Part shown: one piece after another, positions 25,203 through 33,018 of the stretch
How the letters are laid out: every line of letters begins with the position of its first letter
How positions within the stretch are numbered: the first letter of the stretch is position 1
From: Chitinophaga pinensis
Lineage (GTDB): Bacteria; Bacteroidota; Bacteroidia; Flavobacteriales; Flavobacteriaceae
Assembly (NCBI GenBank): GCA_945873505.1
Contig: CAMCDQ010000016.1
Location: 1-44,257, forward strand
Direction: 5' to 3'
Length of the DNA stretch: 44,257 nucleotides
Notes under the pieces: generated by a model
Database searches by the model: none
What the model was told of the DNA's origin: nothing
The model's input: only the letters and a program-made list of their open reading frames with translations
Translations under genes and position numbers: made by a program

Positions 25203-26201
25203 TTATTCTCTGTTGTATGCCCATTTCAAATAAATAGATCCCCATGTGAATCCACCACCGAAAGCAGCAAATATTAAATTATCTCCTTTTTTAAATTTTT
25301 TCTCAAAATCAAATAGTAATAATGGTAATGTTGCTGAAGTAGTATTTCCATATTTTTCAATATTGATTACTACTTTGCTTTCGTCAACACCCATTCGGCT
25401 TGAAGTGGCATCAATAATTCTTTTGTTTGCTTGATGCGCTATTAACCAATCTACATCGTCATTGGTCAAATTGTTTCTTTGCATTATTTTCTCACTGACA
25501 TCAGCCATTCCTGTTACAGCATATTTATATACTTGCTTCCCATCTTGAAAAATGAAATGTTTTTTATCGGTAACCGTTTCATGAGAAGGCGGCAGCATTG
25601 AACCACCCGCATCCATTTTCAAATAATCTCTACCGATCCCATCAGATTTCATAATTTCATCTTGAAGACCAAGACCTTCAAAATTTGGTTCAAATAAAAC
25701 TGCACCTGCACCGTCACCAAAGATAATACAAGTTGTTCTATCTGTATAATCAATAATTGAAGACATTTTATCGGCGCCTATTAAAAGCACTTTTTTATAC
25801 CTTCCAGATTCTATATATGCCGAAGCGGTTGACATTCCAAACAAAAAACTAGAACAGGCTGCTTGCAAATCATATGAGAATGCGTTGGTAGCTCCAATTT
25901 GAGACGCTACATAAACACCTGTTGACGCCACTAACATGTCTGGAGTTGCTGTTGCCATTATAACTAAGTCTATTTCTAAAGGATTGATATTTCCCTTTTT
26001 TATTAAATCCTCAGCGGCTTTAATTGCAAGATACGAAGTGCCTAATCCTTCTCCTTTTAAAATTCTTCTTTCCTTGATTCCTGTTCTTGAAGTTATCCAT
26101 TCATCATTGGTATCAACCATTGTTTCAAGGATTTTATTGGAAAGCACAAAATCAGGTACATATCCACCGACAGCAGTAATTGCGGCTGTAATTTTATTCA
26201 T
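25203..26201 (-). CDS. fabH: 3-oxoacyl-ACP synthase III (FabH)
   Basis: Condenses acetyl-CoA (or a branched primer) with malonyl-ACP to start fatty-acid synthesis. The catalytic triad is visible: C116 in QAACSSFLFG, the histidine in WLIAHQANKRII, and the asparagine in KYGNTTSATLP. The 332 residues match the family, and the C-terminal GGGFTWGS is typical. It is followed closely by accB. A terminator-like hairpin (26314-26342) lies between rpmF and this gene, and a perfect 8-bp inverted repeat (26277-26302) lies upstream of its start, so it may have its own promoter or be controlled by partial read-through. Confidence 0.96.
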   Translation of the reverse strand: MNKITAAITAVGGYVPDFVLSNKILETMVDTNDEWITSRTGIKERRILKGEGLGTSYLAIKAAEDLIKKGNINPLEIDLVIMATATPDMLVASTGVYVASQIGATNAFSYDLQAACSSFLFGMSTASAYIESGRYKKVLLIGADKMSSIIDYTDRTTCIIFGDGAGAVLFEPNFEGLGLQDEIMKSDGIGRDYLKMDAGGSMLPPSHETVTDKKHFIFQDGKQVYKYAVTGMADVSEKIMQRNNLTNDDVDWLIAHQANKRIIDATSSRMGVDESKVVINIEKYGNTTSATLPLLLFDFEKKFKKGDNLIFAAFGGGFTWGSIYLKWAYNRE

Positions 26202-26276
26202 AGAATTCTTTTTTTCTTCTTGTATTATCTTCCTAAAAAGAGGTTGAAATTACAAAATATTTTCTAAACTAATTGA

Positions 26277-26302
26277 TTTAGAGTGGTTAATTTGACTCTA
26301 AA
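26277..26302. promoter_or_regulatory. Inverted repeat upstream of fabH, operator-like
   Basis: TTTAGAGT (26277-26284) and ACTCTAAA (26295-26302) are a perfect 8-bp inverted repeat around a 10-base spacer, 76 bases upstream of the fabH start. The size fits a dimeric regulator site or an RNA hairpin. No regulator can be named. Confidence 0.4.
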
Positions 26303-26313
26303 GTTTAATCCAA

Positions 26314-26342
26314 CAAAAAAAACTCTCACCATGTGAGAGTTT
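26314..26342 (-). terminator. Terminator or attenuator after rpmF
   Basis: AACTCTCAC and GTGAGAGTT form a perfect 9-bp stem with a 3-base loop. On the minus strand a T-run follows (plus-strand As 26314-26320). Confidence 0.88.
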
Positions 26343-26364
26343 ATCTTTCATTTGTTAAAACGTA

Positions 26365-26559
26365 TTATGCAACAGCAACTTGCTTGTCGATAACAACTTG
26401 TCCTCTGTAGTACATTTTACCTTCATGCCAGTAAGCTCTATGGTATAAATGTGCTTCTCCTGTAATAGGACATGTTGCAATTTGGGCAACAGTTGCTTTA
26501 TAATGTGTTCTTCTCTTGTCTCTTCTGGTTTTGGAGATTTTTCTCTTAGGATGCGCCAT
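26365..26559 (-). CDS. rpmF: 50S ribosomal protein L32
   Basis: A 64-residue basic protein with the bL32 start [22 protein letters not shown]. The middle [11 protein letters not shown] contains only one of the four zinc-binding cysteines, so this is a zinc-free version of the family. It lies 9 bases after the DUF177 gene, the classic yceD-rpmF pair, and a strong terminator-like hairpin follows it. Confidence 0.97.
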   Translation of the reverse strand: MAHPKRKISKTRRDKRRTHYKATVAQIATCPITGEAHLYHRAYWHEGKMYYRGQVVIDKQVAVA

Positions 26560-26568
26560 TTTACTATA

Positions 26569-27114
26569 TTATTTATCCGTTAATAGTTGTTTTAATTTGT
26601 CCCAACGTGGGTCAATATTTTCTTCTGTATTTTTATTATCTTTTTTTATTTCTTCAACTCTCAATTCATTTAGCTTTCTTAAGGCTTCTGAATCTAATGT
26701 TCCGTCTTTGACTCCCGGATGAACTTTTCTAAACGGGATTGACAAAGCAATCATTTCATATATGATTTGAGAAATATTAATTTCATGTTCCCCGTGAGGT
26801 AAAATTAATAATTCGTCATTATCATCATTATATTCTTCGCCAAATTGAACTATTACTTTAAGTTTTCCTTTAATTGGGAAATCAAACATTTCATTTGTCA
26901 AATCACAAGGCACATGAATTGTTCCGCTGTGTTTGAAATTCAATTCTAATAGGGTGCTTTTTTTGTCAAAAACAACACTTACTTTGATGTCTGCGCTTTC
27001 AAACTCATCATAATCAAAGCTTTCAAAGAACGCTTTATTTATTTGATATTCAAATTGATGTTTTCCTAACTTTAATCCTATAAAAGGAATTAAAAATTCA
27101 TTTAACTTTTTCAT
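26569..27114 (-). CDS. DUF177/YceD family protein
   Basis: A 181-residue cytoplasmic protein of the YceD/DUF177 family, usually encoded just before rpmF and linked to 23S rRNA or 50S maturation. The acidic C-terminal region (KDNKNTEENIDPRWDKLKQLL) with the final DPRWDKLK is a family signature. Start: a longer frame would open at a TTG at 27150, but that TTG is part of a perfect -7 promoter box (27148-27155), so ATG 27114 (MKKLNEFLIPF) is the real start. It is the first gene of the rpmF-fabH-accB-accC group. Confidence 0.93.
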   Translation of the reverse strand: MKKLNEFLIPFIGLKLGKHQFEYQINKAFFESFDYDEFESADIKVSVVFDKKSTLLELNFKHSGTIHVPCDLTNEMFDFPIKGKLKVIVQFGEEYNDDNDELLILPHGEHEINISQIIYEMIALSIPFRKVHPGVKDGTLDSEALRKLNELRVEEIKKDNKNTEENIDPRWDKLKQLLTDK

Positions 27115-27147
27115 CCTAACAACAATTTTTCCCAAATCTTCGGGGTG

Positions 27148-27176
27148 CAAAGATATAAAATAATAGTAATATCAAA
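27148..27176 (-). promoter_or_regulatory. Promoter of the DUF177-rpmF(-fabH-accBC) operon
   Basis: On the minus strand a -33 TTTG (27173-27176) is followed, after 17 bases, by a -7 TATCTTTG (27148-27155). Both match the Bacteroidetes consensus. The RNA start should be near 27141, leaving ~26 bases before ATG 27114. This is the best complete promoter in the window. Confidence 0.75.
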
Positions 27177-27204
27177 AGCGTTATCAACATTTTTTTGTTT
27201 ACAA

Positions 27205-28248
27205 CTACTTTTCTTTTGTTTTTAGTGGCTTTTTGCTGATTTCGCCATACTGATTTCTAGAATTATAGATGTCAATTGCTAAAAAAACAGCTTCTTTGAA
27301 TGAATTATGATTGGCAATTCCTTTTCCAGCAATATCATAAGCAGTTCCATGATCTGGAGAGGTTCTAATTTTATTTAAACCAGCAGTATAATTAACTCCA
27401 TTTCCAAAAGACAACGTTTTAAAAGGAATTAATCCCTGATCATGATACGCCGCAATTACGGCATCAAACTTTTCATATTGACTGTTTCCAAAAAAACCAT
27501 CTGCTGGATAAGGACCAAAAACCATCGTTCCTTTCTCAAATAATTTTTTTATTACTGGTTTTAAAATTGTGTCGTCTTCTTGTCCAATAACTCCTCCATC
27601 ACCTGCATGAGGATTCAATCCTAAAACCGCAATTTTAGGTTTGTTGACGCTAAAATCTTGAATTAAAGACTGTTTTATAGTTTCTATTTTTTGCTTTATC
27701 AAATCTTCTGTAAGATGAGAGGCAACATCATTCACAGGAATATGATCGGTTAAAAGCCCAACTCTAAGTGTATCTTGAACCATAAACATCAACGCATTTC
27801 CTTCTAATTCTTGGTTTAAATAATCGGTATGTCCAGGAAATTTAAATTCGTCTGATTGAATATTATATTTATTTATTGGCGCCGTAACTAAAACATCAAT
27901 TTTACCTTCTTTTAATGCTTTTGTTGCTATTACAAATGATTTTATGGCATATTTTCCTACAGCATCATCATTGACACCAAAATTCAAATCTACATTTTCT
28001 CTCCAAACATTTAAAACATTGATTTTTCCAATAACAATTTGTTCTAATGTATCTATTCCATGAATTGCCGAAGTAGATTCAAAGGTTTTTTTGACGAAAG
28101 AAATTATTTTCACATTGGCAAAAATAACGGGCGTGCAAAATTCTAACATTCGAGAATCTTCAAATGTTTTTAGCACCACTTCGCTTCCAATACCGTTTAA
28201 ATCTCCAATTGAAATTCCAACGATTATATTTTCTGCTTTTTTTATCAT
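27205..28248 (-). CDS. pdxA: 4-hydroxythreonine-4-phosphate dehydrogenase
   Basis: NAD-dependent enzyme of the DXP-dependent vitamin B6 pathway; it oxidises 4-phosphohydroxy-threonine for condensation by PdxJ. Visible motifs: the N-terminal GISIGDLNGIGSEVV, metal-site histidines in FPGHTDYL, AAYHDQGLIPFK and RTSPDHGTAYDIAG, and LNPHAGDGGVIGQED. The 347 residues match the family. It is divergent from ribE, with 58 bases between the starts that hold two overlapping promoter regions. Dxs, which makes the other B6 precursor DXP, is encoded further along at 39706. Confidence 0.96.
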   Translation of the reverse strand: MIKKAENIIVGISIGDLNGIGSEVVLKTFEDSRMLEFCTPVIFANVKIISFVKKTFESTSAIHGIDTLEQIVIGKINVLNVWRENVDLNFGVNDDAVGKYAIKSFVIATKALKEGKIDVLVTAPINKYNIQSDEFKFPGHTDYLNQELEGNALMFMVQDTLRVGLLTDHIPVNDVASHLTEDLIKQKIETIKQSLIQDFSVNKPKIAVLGLNPHAGDGGVIGQEDDTILKPVIKKLFEKGTMVFGPYPADGFFGNSQYEKFDAVIAAYHDQGLIPFKTLSFGNGVNYTAGLNKIRTSPDHGTAYDIAGKGIANHNSFKEAVFLAIDIYNSRNQYGEISKKPLKTKEK

Positions 28249-28268
28249 GACTACACGTTATTTATTGC

Positions 28269-28276
28269 TAATTTTG
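28269..28276 (+). promoter_or_regulatory. -7 promoter box of ribE
   Basis: TAATTTTG matches TAnnTTTG and lies 30 bases before the ATG at 28307. The -33 region overlaps the pdxA start, so the two divergent promoters share space. Confidence 0.5.
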
Positions 28277-28281
28277 AAGTG

Positions 28282-28289
28282 CAAATTTA
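28282..28289 (-). promoter_or_regulatory. -7 promoter box of pdxA
   Basis: Reads TAAATTTG on the minus strand, 33 bases before the pdxA ATG, and is almost back-to-back with the ribE -7 box (28269-28276). Confidence 0.5.
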
Positions 28290-28306
28290 GTAAAATAAAA
28301 TAAGAA

Positions 28307-28894
28307 ATGTTTACAGGAATAATAGAAACCCTCGGCGAGATTAAAGCACTTCATAAAGATGGCGGAAACGTTCATATAACAATAGCCTCGTCCGTTACAG
28401 ATGAATTAAAAATTGATCAAAGTGTAGCTCACAATGGCGTGTGTTTGACTGTAATTGCTATTAATAAAAACGAATATACCGTAACTGCAATTCAAGAAAC
28501 TATTGACAAAACAAATCTTTCGGATTGGAAAACTGGGGATTTTGTAAATCTTGAACGCGCCATGAAATTGGGAGATCGCCTTGACGGACATATTGTTCAA
28601 GGTCATGTCGATCAAACGGGAATTTGCAAATCTATTCAAGAAGCGAATGGAAGTTGGTATTTCACTTTTGAATATGACCCTATTTTAAATAATTTAACCA
28701 TAGAAAAGGGTTCAATTACGATAAATGGAGTGAGTTTAACGGTTGTAAATTCTTTGAAAAATGAATTTAGCGTTGCAATTATTCCGTATACTTATGAGCA
28801 TACGAATTTTAAAAATTTTAAGGTTGGAACCAAAATTAATCTTGAATTTGACGTAATTGGGAAGTACGTTTCTAAATTATATTCTTTGAAATAG
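28307..28894 (+). CDS. ribE: Riboflavin synthase alpha chain
   Basis: Dismutates two lumazine molecules to riboflavin, the last step of the pathway. It opens with the family hallmark MFTGIIETLGEI. Two homologous lumazine-binding barrels are visible (about 1-96 and 97-190); each contains a conserved block, SVAHNGVCLTV in the first and GSITINGVSLTVV in the second, plus GHIVQGHVDQTG. The 195 residues are normal. It is single, divergent from pdxA and convergent with gldD eight bases away. No FMN riboswitch is seen in the short leader. Confidence 0.95.
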   Translation: MFTGIIETLGEIKALHKDGGNVHITIASSVTDELKIDQSVAHNGVCLTVIAINKNEYTVTAIQETIDKTNLSDWKTGDFVNLERAMKLGDRLDGHIVQGHVDQTGICKSIQEANGSWYFTFEYDPILNNLTIEKGSITINGVSLTVVNSLKNEFSVAIIPYTYEHTNFKNFKVGTKINLEFDVIGKYVSKLYSLK

Positions 28895-28902
28895 AAAATG
28901 AT

Positions 28903-29469
28903 TTATTTCTTCCAACGCAAACTTTCAATTAAATTTTGCACATCATTTTTGATATAACTTGCCGCTGGCATAATCGAATCGAAATTAGGTTTTGCATAAA
29001 AATATACGGATCCAGCAACGAAGTTCTTGCTGCTATCGGTAACATAGAACTGAGTGTTTGTAGCTGCATTTCCATCTACTTGATAAAACATTCCAAACAC
29101 CTTATGTGTAGGATTTAAATACGGTTGTTCCAGAATATCATCTGCTTTAATCACGTGCTCATACGTCAATTTTTGAGCGTCACGAAGCAATAGATTAATA
29201 TTTTTGTTCACGGGTTTATAAGTTAAATAAATTGTGGCTTTCATTTTTGGATAGGTAATTTCAAAATTGCAATCGCCTTTTTCGGTGATTATTGCATTTG
29301 AATTTATATCAAAAGTATACTGACAATCATTTTCAAAGTGAGCATATTCCGCAACAGGATAGTCCAAACGCAAATAACTTGAAGGCTTTGGAATCGATTC
29401 GTTTTTGCAACTAATAAATACAAGCGATACAGTTATTAGAAGTGCTGAGAGATTTTTTTTTTTGAGCAT
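28903..29469 (-). CDS. gldD: Gliding motility lipoprotein GldD
   Basis: A 188-residue lipoprotein with signal ITVSLVFISC and lipidated cysteine C21. The mature part (SYLRLDYPVAEYAHFENDCQYTF) matches the GldD family, required for gliding in Flavobacterium johnsoniae. A C-terminal segment, GSVYFYAKPNFDSIMPAASYIKNDV, fits as well. It lies 6 bases downstream of gldE, the known neighbour, which strengthens the call. The two are preceded by ssb and mutY on the same strand. Gliding and T9SS functions are linked in this phylum, in keeping with the T9SS cargo genes elsewhere in the window. Confidence 0.94.
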   Translation of the reverse strand: MLKKKNLSALLITVSLVFISCKNESIPKPSSYLRLDYPVAEYAHFENDCQYTFDINSNAIITEKGDCNFEITYPKMKATIYLTYKPVNKNINLLLRDAQKLTYEHVIKADDILEQPYLNPTHKVFGMFYQVDGNAATNTQFYVTDSSKNFVAGSVYFYAKPNFDSIMPAASYIKNDVQNLIESLRWKK

Positions 29470-29475
29470 TTATAA

Positions 29476-30777
29476 TTATTTAATGGATACCTTAATTTGT
29501 TTTATTCTTTTTTTGTCAACCGTTTCAATTATAAAGGTACAATTCTCAAAAGTTAATTTATGTCCTTTTTTCGGAAAATTTCCAAGTATTTCTAAAAGGA
29601 ACCCTGCTAAAGTTTCAGCCTCCCCTTTACGGCCTTCAAAAAGCGTTTCGTCAACATCAATGATTCTATAAAAATCTTTTAGGTTTATTTTTCCTTCGAA
29701 AATGAAATTTTTAGCATCAATTTGAGAAAAACTCAAATCGTCGTCGTCGAACTCATCGCTAATGTCTCCAACAATTTCTTCGATTACATCTTCAAGAGAA
29801 ACCAATCCCGAAGTTCCCCCATATTCATCAACCACAATGGCCAAATGGTTTTTCATACTTTGAAAATCCTTCAACAAATCATCTAATTTTTTGTTTTCAG
29901 GAACAAAGAAAGGCGCTCGAAGCAATGTTTTCCAATCAAATTCTTTATTGTTAATATATGGGATTAAATCTTTAACAAATAATACACCTTCAATGTGGTC
30001 GATGTTGTCATTATAAACAGGAATTCGGGAGTAGCCTTTTTCGATAATTTTAGGCATTAATTCTGCAAAAGTTTCATTAATTTCAATTGCAAAAATATCA
30101 ATTCTCGGGCTCATTACTTGTTTAGTATCTGTATTTCCAAACGACACAATTCCTTCTAATATTTTCTGTTCACCATGAGAAGTGCCTTCAGAAGATGTTA
30201 ATTCTAAAGCTTGAGAAAGTTGGTCAACTGAGAAATTCGATTTTTGCTTTCCTAATTTTTCGTGCAAATAAAGGGTTATTGCTCGCATTGGCAAACTAAC
30301 CGGCGATAGCAATTTATCTAAAATATAAAGAGGTTGCGCAATGAATTTAGCAAATTTCAGATTGTTTCTGTTAGCATACACTTTGGGGAGAACTTCGCCA
30401 AACAGCAATATTAAAAAAGTAACCACGATTACTTCTAAAATAAATTTTATTAAAGGAGAGGAAACAGACGAAAACAAATCGCTACCTATATAGGAGAACA
30501 GTATTACTACGCCGATATTTATAAAATTATTAGCCACAAGTAATGTAGCTAATAATTTTTTAGGTTTTTCTAACAATAAAATAATTAATTTGCCTTTGGA
30601 CAAATCATCTTTTGAAACCTCATCTAAATCTTTAGTTGATAAAGAGAAAAAAGCGACTTCTGCACCAGAAAGCAACGCTGATATAAAAAGCAAAACGAAA
30701 ATTCCAATAAAGCCAAACAGCAAATTAGTATCTAAATTTTGAAAAACAGCAATGAAACTGGGAGGTTCCGTGTCCAA
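29476..30777 (-). CDS. gldE: Gliding motility-associated protein GldE (CNNM/CBS/CorC family)
   Basis: A 433-residue inner-membrane protein. An N-terminal CNNM-like domain with about four membrane segments (~18-190, e.g. FGFIGIFVLLFISALLSGAE) is followed by a CBS pair (~205-335, with MSPRIDIFAIE and VVDEYGGTSGLVSLEDVIEEI). A C-terminal CorC/HlyC transporter-associated domain (~350-430, FEGKINLKDFYRI ... AGFLLEILGNFP) completes it. The general family is linked to Mg/Co transport; GldE itself is known as a gliding-associated partner of GldD. It follows ssb by 23 bases and precedes gldD by 6, so the genes form one transcript. Confidence 0.94.
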   Translation of the reverse strand: MDTEPPSFIAVFQNLDTNLLFGFIGIFVLLFISALLSGAEVAFFSLSTKDLDEVSKDDLSKGKLIILLLEKPKKLLATLLVANNFINIGVVILFSYIGSDLFSSVSSPLIKFILEVIVVTFLILLFGEVLPKVYANRNNLKFAKFIAQPLYILDKLLSPVSLPMRAITLYLHEKLGKQKSNFSVDQLSQALELTSSEGTSHGEQKILEGIVSFGNTDTKQVMSPRIDIFAIEINETFAELMPKIIEKGYSRIPVYNDNIDHIEGVLFVKDLIPYINNKEFDWKTLLRAPFFVPENKKLDDLLKDFQSMKNHLAIVVDEYGGTSGLVSLEDVIEEIVGDISDEFDDDDLSFSQIDAKNFIFEGKINLKDFYRIIDVDETLFEGRKGEAETLAGFLLEILGNFPKKGHKLTFENCTFIIETVDKKRIKQIKVSIK

Positions 30778-30800
30778 ATTAAAACAAATTAGTTAAACAA

Positions 30801-31211
30801 TTAAAACGGCATATCGTTTTCTGTAAGACCCGGTGCCACTTCAGAACTTGTTGGTTTAAAAGGCTCAGTCTCTTTTTTTGTTGATAAAAAAGTAAATTCT
30901 GTTACTTGAATTTCAGTAGTGTATTTTGTAGATCCTTCCTCTGTTTGCCATTGGCGTGATTTTATCCTACCTTCAACATAAATTTTATCTCCCTTTGATA
31001 AGTACTTTTCGCAAATTTCTGCTGCTTTATTACGTACAACTAAGTTGTGCCATTCAGTAGTATTAATTTTTTCGTTTGTAGTTTTGTTTATGTATGTTTC
31101 GTTTGTAGCCAAAGGAAATCTACCAATACAATTACCTCCATCGAAGTAATGCATTTTCACATCATCACCAAGATAGCCAATTAGCATAACTTTGTTTATT
31201 GTTCCGTTCAT
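30801..31211 (-). CDS. ssb: Single-stranded DNA-binding protein
   Basis: A 136-residue OB-fold protein. The SSB core is plain: MNGTINKVMLIGYLGDDV, the WHNLVV strand, KGDKIYVEGRIKSRQW and TTEIQVTEFTFL. The C-terminus NDMPF is the acidic-hydrophobic tip that binds partner proteins, though it is less acidic than the E. coli tip. It lies between mutY (45 bases upstream) and gldE. A TACTTTTG box at 31241-31248, in the gap after mutY, probably gives it a separate promoter for ssb-gldE-gldD. Confidence 0.95.
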   Translation of the reverse strand: MNGTINKVMLIGYLGDDVKMHYFDGGNCIGRFPLATNETYINKTTNEKINTTEWHNLVVRNKAAEICEKYLSKGDKIYVEGRIKSRQWQTEEGSTKYTTEIQVTEFTFLSTKKETEPFKPTSSEVAPGLTENDMPF

Positions 31212-31240
31212 CTTGTTATAAAAAAAATTTTTAGTAAAGT

Positions 31241-31248
31241 CAAAAGTA
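31241..31248 (-). promoter_or_regulatory. -7 promoter box of ssb-gldE-gldD
   Basis: Reads TACTTTTG on the minus strand, matching TAnnTTTG, with a predicted ~23-base leader before the ssb ATG. It lies in the 44-base gap after mutY; the -33 would be inside the end of mutY. Confidence 0.55.
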
Positions 31249-31255
31249 CACTATT

Positions 31256-32305
31256 TTAATTTAAAACACTATATTCCTTTTCTATAAAATTAAAAATCAC
31301 TATTGGGAAAGGAAAGGTTTTTAACATTTGAGTTGTTATTCCGCCATTAATTGACCCCTTTACGATTACTTTCCAAAATTTAATATTCAGATGTTGGTGA
31401 GAGAGTTTGTGAATTTGATTTTTTAAACTCAAATCTGAAATAGCACTAATGTCATATTCTCCTTTGTATTTATCTAAAATTAAATCGGAAATTACATCAA
31501 AATTAACTTCGACTTCTGTTTCAATTAATGGAAATTCATATAAATTGTGCCAAATTCCTTTTTGAGCTCTTTTTTGAATAATGGTATTCAAAACAGTATC
31601 TTCAAGCACCAAGTAATTAAAAAACCGAAAACTAACTTTGATTTTTTTCGATTTAAAAGGCAATAAATGAATCTTTTTCTTTTGTAAAGCAGCACAACTG
31701 GAATTAAAAATACAAATTTCGCAATTTGGATTTTTCGGGACACACTGCAAAGCTCCAAATTCCATAATGGCTTGATTGAAATTGGCAGGGTCGTTTTTAG
31801 GCATTAATTCATAAGCTAAATCAGCAAATTCTTTTTTGGCTGTAGCCATTGATATATCGGTTTCAAGATCAAAATAGCGGGAAAGTACTCGAAATACATT
31901 TCCATCAACAACTGGAACCGCTTCATTATAAGCAAATGAAGCAATTGCAGCGGCAGTATAATCTCCAATTCCTTTCAATTTCAATAACTCTTTATTATTG
32001 TCAGGAAATTCTCCTTTTAATTCTGAAGCTATAAATTGTGCAGTTTTATGCAAGTTTCGAGCTCTTGAGTAATATCCTAATCCTTGCCAAAGCTTTAAAA
32101 CCTGTTCTTCTGAAGCATTTGCCAAGTCAAAAACAGTAGGAAAAGCATTTGTGAAAGCCAGATAATACGGCAATCCCTGAGCAACTCTTGTCTGTTGAAG
32201 CATGATTTCTGACAACCATATTAAATATGGATTTTGCGTATTTCGCCAAGGCAAATCACGTTTGTTATTTAAATACCATTGGATTAATGAGTTAGAAAAA
32301 ATCAT
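31256..32305 (-). CDS. mutY: A/G-specific adenine glycosylase MutY
   Basis: Removes adenine mispaired with 8-oxoguanine. The catalytic residues are E33 (EIMLQQTRV) and D134 (VPVVDGNVFRVLSR). The helix-hairpin-helix is LKGIGDYTAAAI at 110-121, and the 4Fe-4S ligands C188, C195, C198 and C204 show the canonical C-x6-C-x2-C-x5-C spacing. A NUDIX-like 8-oxoG recognition domain fills ~220-349. The 349 residues match the family. It is first of the mutY-ssb-gldE-gldD group; a -7 box at 32323-32330 lies just upstream, divergent from the HU-gene promoter. Confidence 0.96.
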   Translation of the reverse strand: MIFSNSLIQWYLNNKRDLPWRNTQNPYLIWLSEIMLQQTRVAQGLPYYLAFTNAFPTVFDLANASEEQVLKLWQGLGYYSRARNLHKTAQFIASELKGEFPDNNKELLKLKGIGDYTAAAIASFAYNEAVPVVDGNVFRVLSRYFDLETDISMATAKKEFADLAYELMPKNDPANFNQAIMEFGALQCVPKNPNCEICIFNSSCAALQKKKIHLLPFKSKKIKVSFRFFNYLVLEDTVLNTIIQKRAQKGIWHNLYEFPLIETEVEVNFDVISDLILDKYKGEYDISAISDLSLKNQIHKLSHQHLNIKFWKVIVKGSINGGITTQMLKTFPFPIVIFNFIEKEYSVLN

Positions 32306-32322
32306 GTTGAATTATTTGACTA

Positions 32323-32330
32323 CAAAAGTA
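32323..32330 (-). promoter_or_regulatory. -7 promoter box of mutY
   Basis: Reads TACTTTTG on the minus strand, 18 bases before the mutY ATG, which implies a leader of only about ten bases. Confidence 0.5.
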
Positions 32331-32364
32331 ATTTTTTATGTTATTAAATTTTAATGGTTTATGC

Positions 32365-32396
32365 TTGAATAATTCTTTTTTTAATTCATATATTTG
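32365..32396 (+). promoter_or_regulatory. Promoter of the HU-like gene
   Basis: A TTG (32365-32367) and TATATTTG (32389-32396) are separated by 21 bases, within the range for Bacteroidetes promoters. The last three bases of the -7 box are a TTG in frame with the HU gene, which is therefore not its start codon. Confidence 0.6.
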
Positions 32397-32438
32397 CAAA
32401 CTCAAAAAAACAGTACAACTTTATTAATTAGAAAGAAA

Positions 32439-32729
32439 ATGACGAAAGCAGATATAGTAGCAAAGATTTCAGAAAGACTAGGTCTTGAAAAAGGGGATGT
32501 TCAAGCAACAGTTGAAACATTTATGGAAGAGGTAAAAAACTCTTTAGAAACTGGGGACAATGTTTACTTAAGAGGATTTGGAAGTTTTATTATTAAAACT
32601 AGAGCCGAAAAAACGGGTCGTAATATCTCAAAAAACACAACTATTAAAATTCCTGCACATAACATTCCTGCATTCAAACCAGCGAAAGTTTTTGTAGAAG
32701 GAGTTAAAATAAATAACGAAACAAAATAA
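32439..32729 (+). CDS. HU/IHF family DNA-binding protein
   Basis: A 96-residue nucleoid protein that bends DNA as a dimer. The start MTKADIVAKISERLG and the beta-arm region (VYLRGFGSFIIKTRAEKTGRN, then NTTIKIPAHNIPAFKPAK) are typical of HU/IHF. The longer reading from TTG 32394 is rejected because that codon is part of the -7 box. It lies 27 bases before a 30-residue basic protein with which it probably shares a transcript. Confidence 0.95.
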   Translation: MTKADIVAKISERLGLEKGDVQATVETFMEEVKNSLETGDNVYLRGFGSFIIKTRAEKTGRNISKNTTIKIPAHNIPAFKPAKVFVEGVKINNETK

Positions 32730-32756
32730 TTTATTAATTAATAAAATCTTAAACAT

Positions 32757-32849
32757 ATGCCAAGCGGTAAAAAAAGAAAGAGACATAAGGTAGCGACTCA
32801 CAAACGTAAAAAAAGAGCGAGAGCTAACCGTCACAAGAAGAAAAAGTAG
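32757..32849 (+). CDS. 30-residue AURKAIP1/COX24-like basic protein (bS22/mS38-type)
   Basis: A 30-residue peptide, MPSGKKRKRHKVATHKRKKR followed by ARANRHKKKK, with about two thirds lysine, arginine and histidine. The KRKRHK...HKRKKR pattern is that of the AURKAIP1/COX24 domain, the family of mitochondrial mS38 and mycobacterial bS22, which sit in the small ribosomal subunit near the decoding region. It is too short to be found by ordinary length cut-offs. It lies 27 bases after the HU gene, and a terminator stem includes its last codons and stop. A ribosomal role is by family; I could not verify it here. Confidence 0.85.
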   Translation: MPSGKKRKRHKVATHKRKKRARANRHKKKK

Positions 32850-32865
32850 TTTAACACTACTTTTT
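32841..32865 (+). terminator. Terminator overlapping the stop of the 30-residue protein gene
   Basis: AAAAAGTAGT (32841-32850) pairs perfectly with ACTACTTTTT (32856-32865) over a 5-base loop. The 5' arm contains the last lysine codons and the TAG stop (32847-32849). Confidence 0.8.
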
Positions 32866-32910
32866 CTAATTTAGAATACCCCAAGTTCATTGAAATTGAA
32901 AGTTAGTAAT

Positions 32911-32963
32911 CAGTGTTCAGTATTTAGTGTTCAGTTAGTTAAAAACTGTAAACTGCAAACTAA
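32911..32963. repeat. Inverted 7-base arrays, first set upstream of rng
   Basis: Left: CAGTGTT, CAGTATT, TAGTGTT and CAGTTAG (32911-32938). Right: AAACTGT, AAACTGC and AAACTAA (32943-32963), whose reverse complement contains CAGTTT words. Copies are degenerate, but the period of seven is clear. No gene lies inside. Confidence 0.7.
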
Positions 32964-33018
32964 TTTTCCCCGGGTTCAATACCTGTTAAAATATTGTTTA
33001 ATCCATCCTTACTGAAAA

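Noticed and set aside
27148..27150. TTG start extending the DUF177 protein by 12 residues
   Set aside because: The TTG is the end of a perfect -7 box with a matching -33, so transcription starts downstream of it; ATG 27114 gives the typical N-terminus.
28249..28306. FMN riboswitch before ribE
   Set aside because: Only 58 bases separate ribE from pdxA, too short for the conserved FMN aptamer, and no aptamer motifs are visible.
32394..32396. TTG start extending the HU-like protein by 15 residues
   Set aside because: It is part of the -7 box; HU proteins start at the following MTKADIV.
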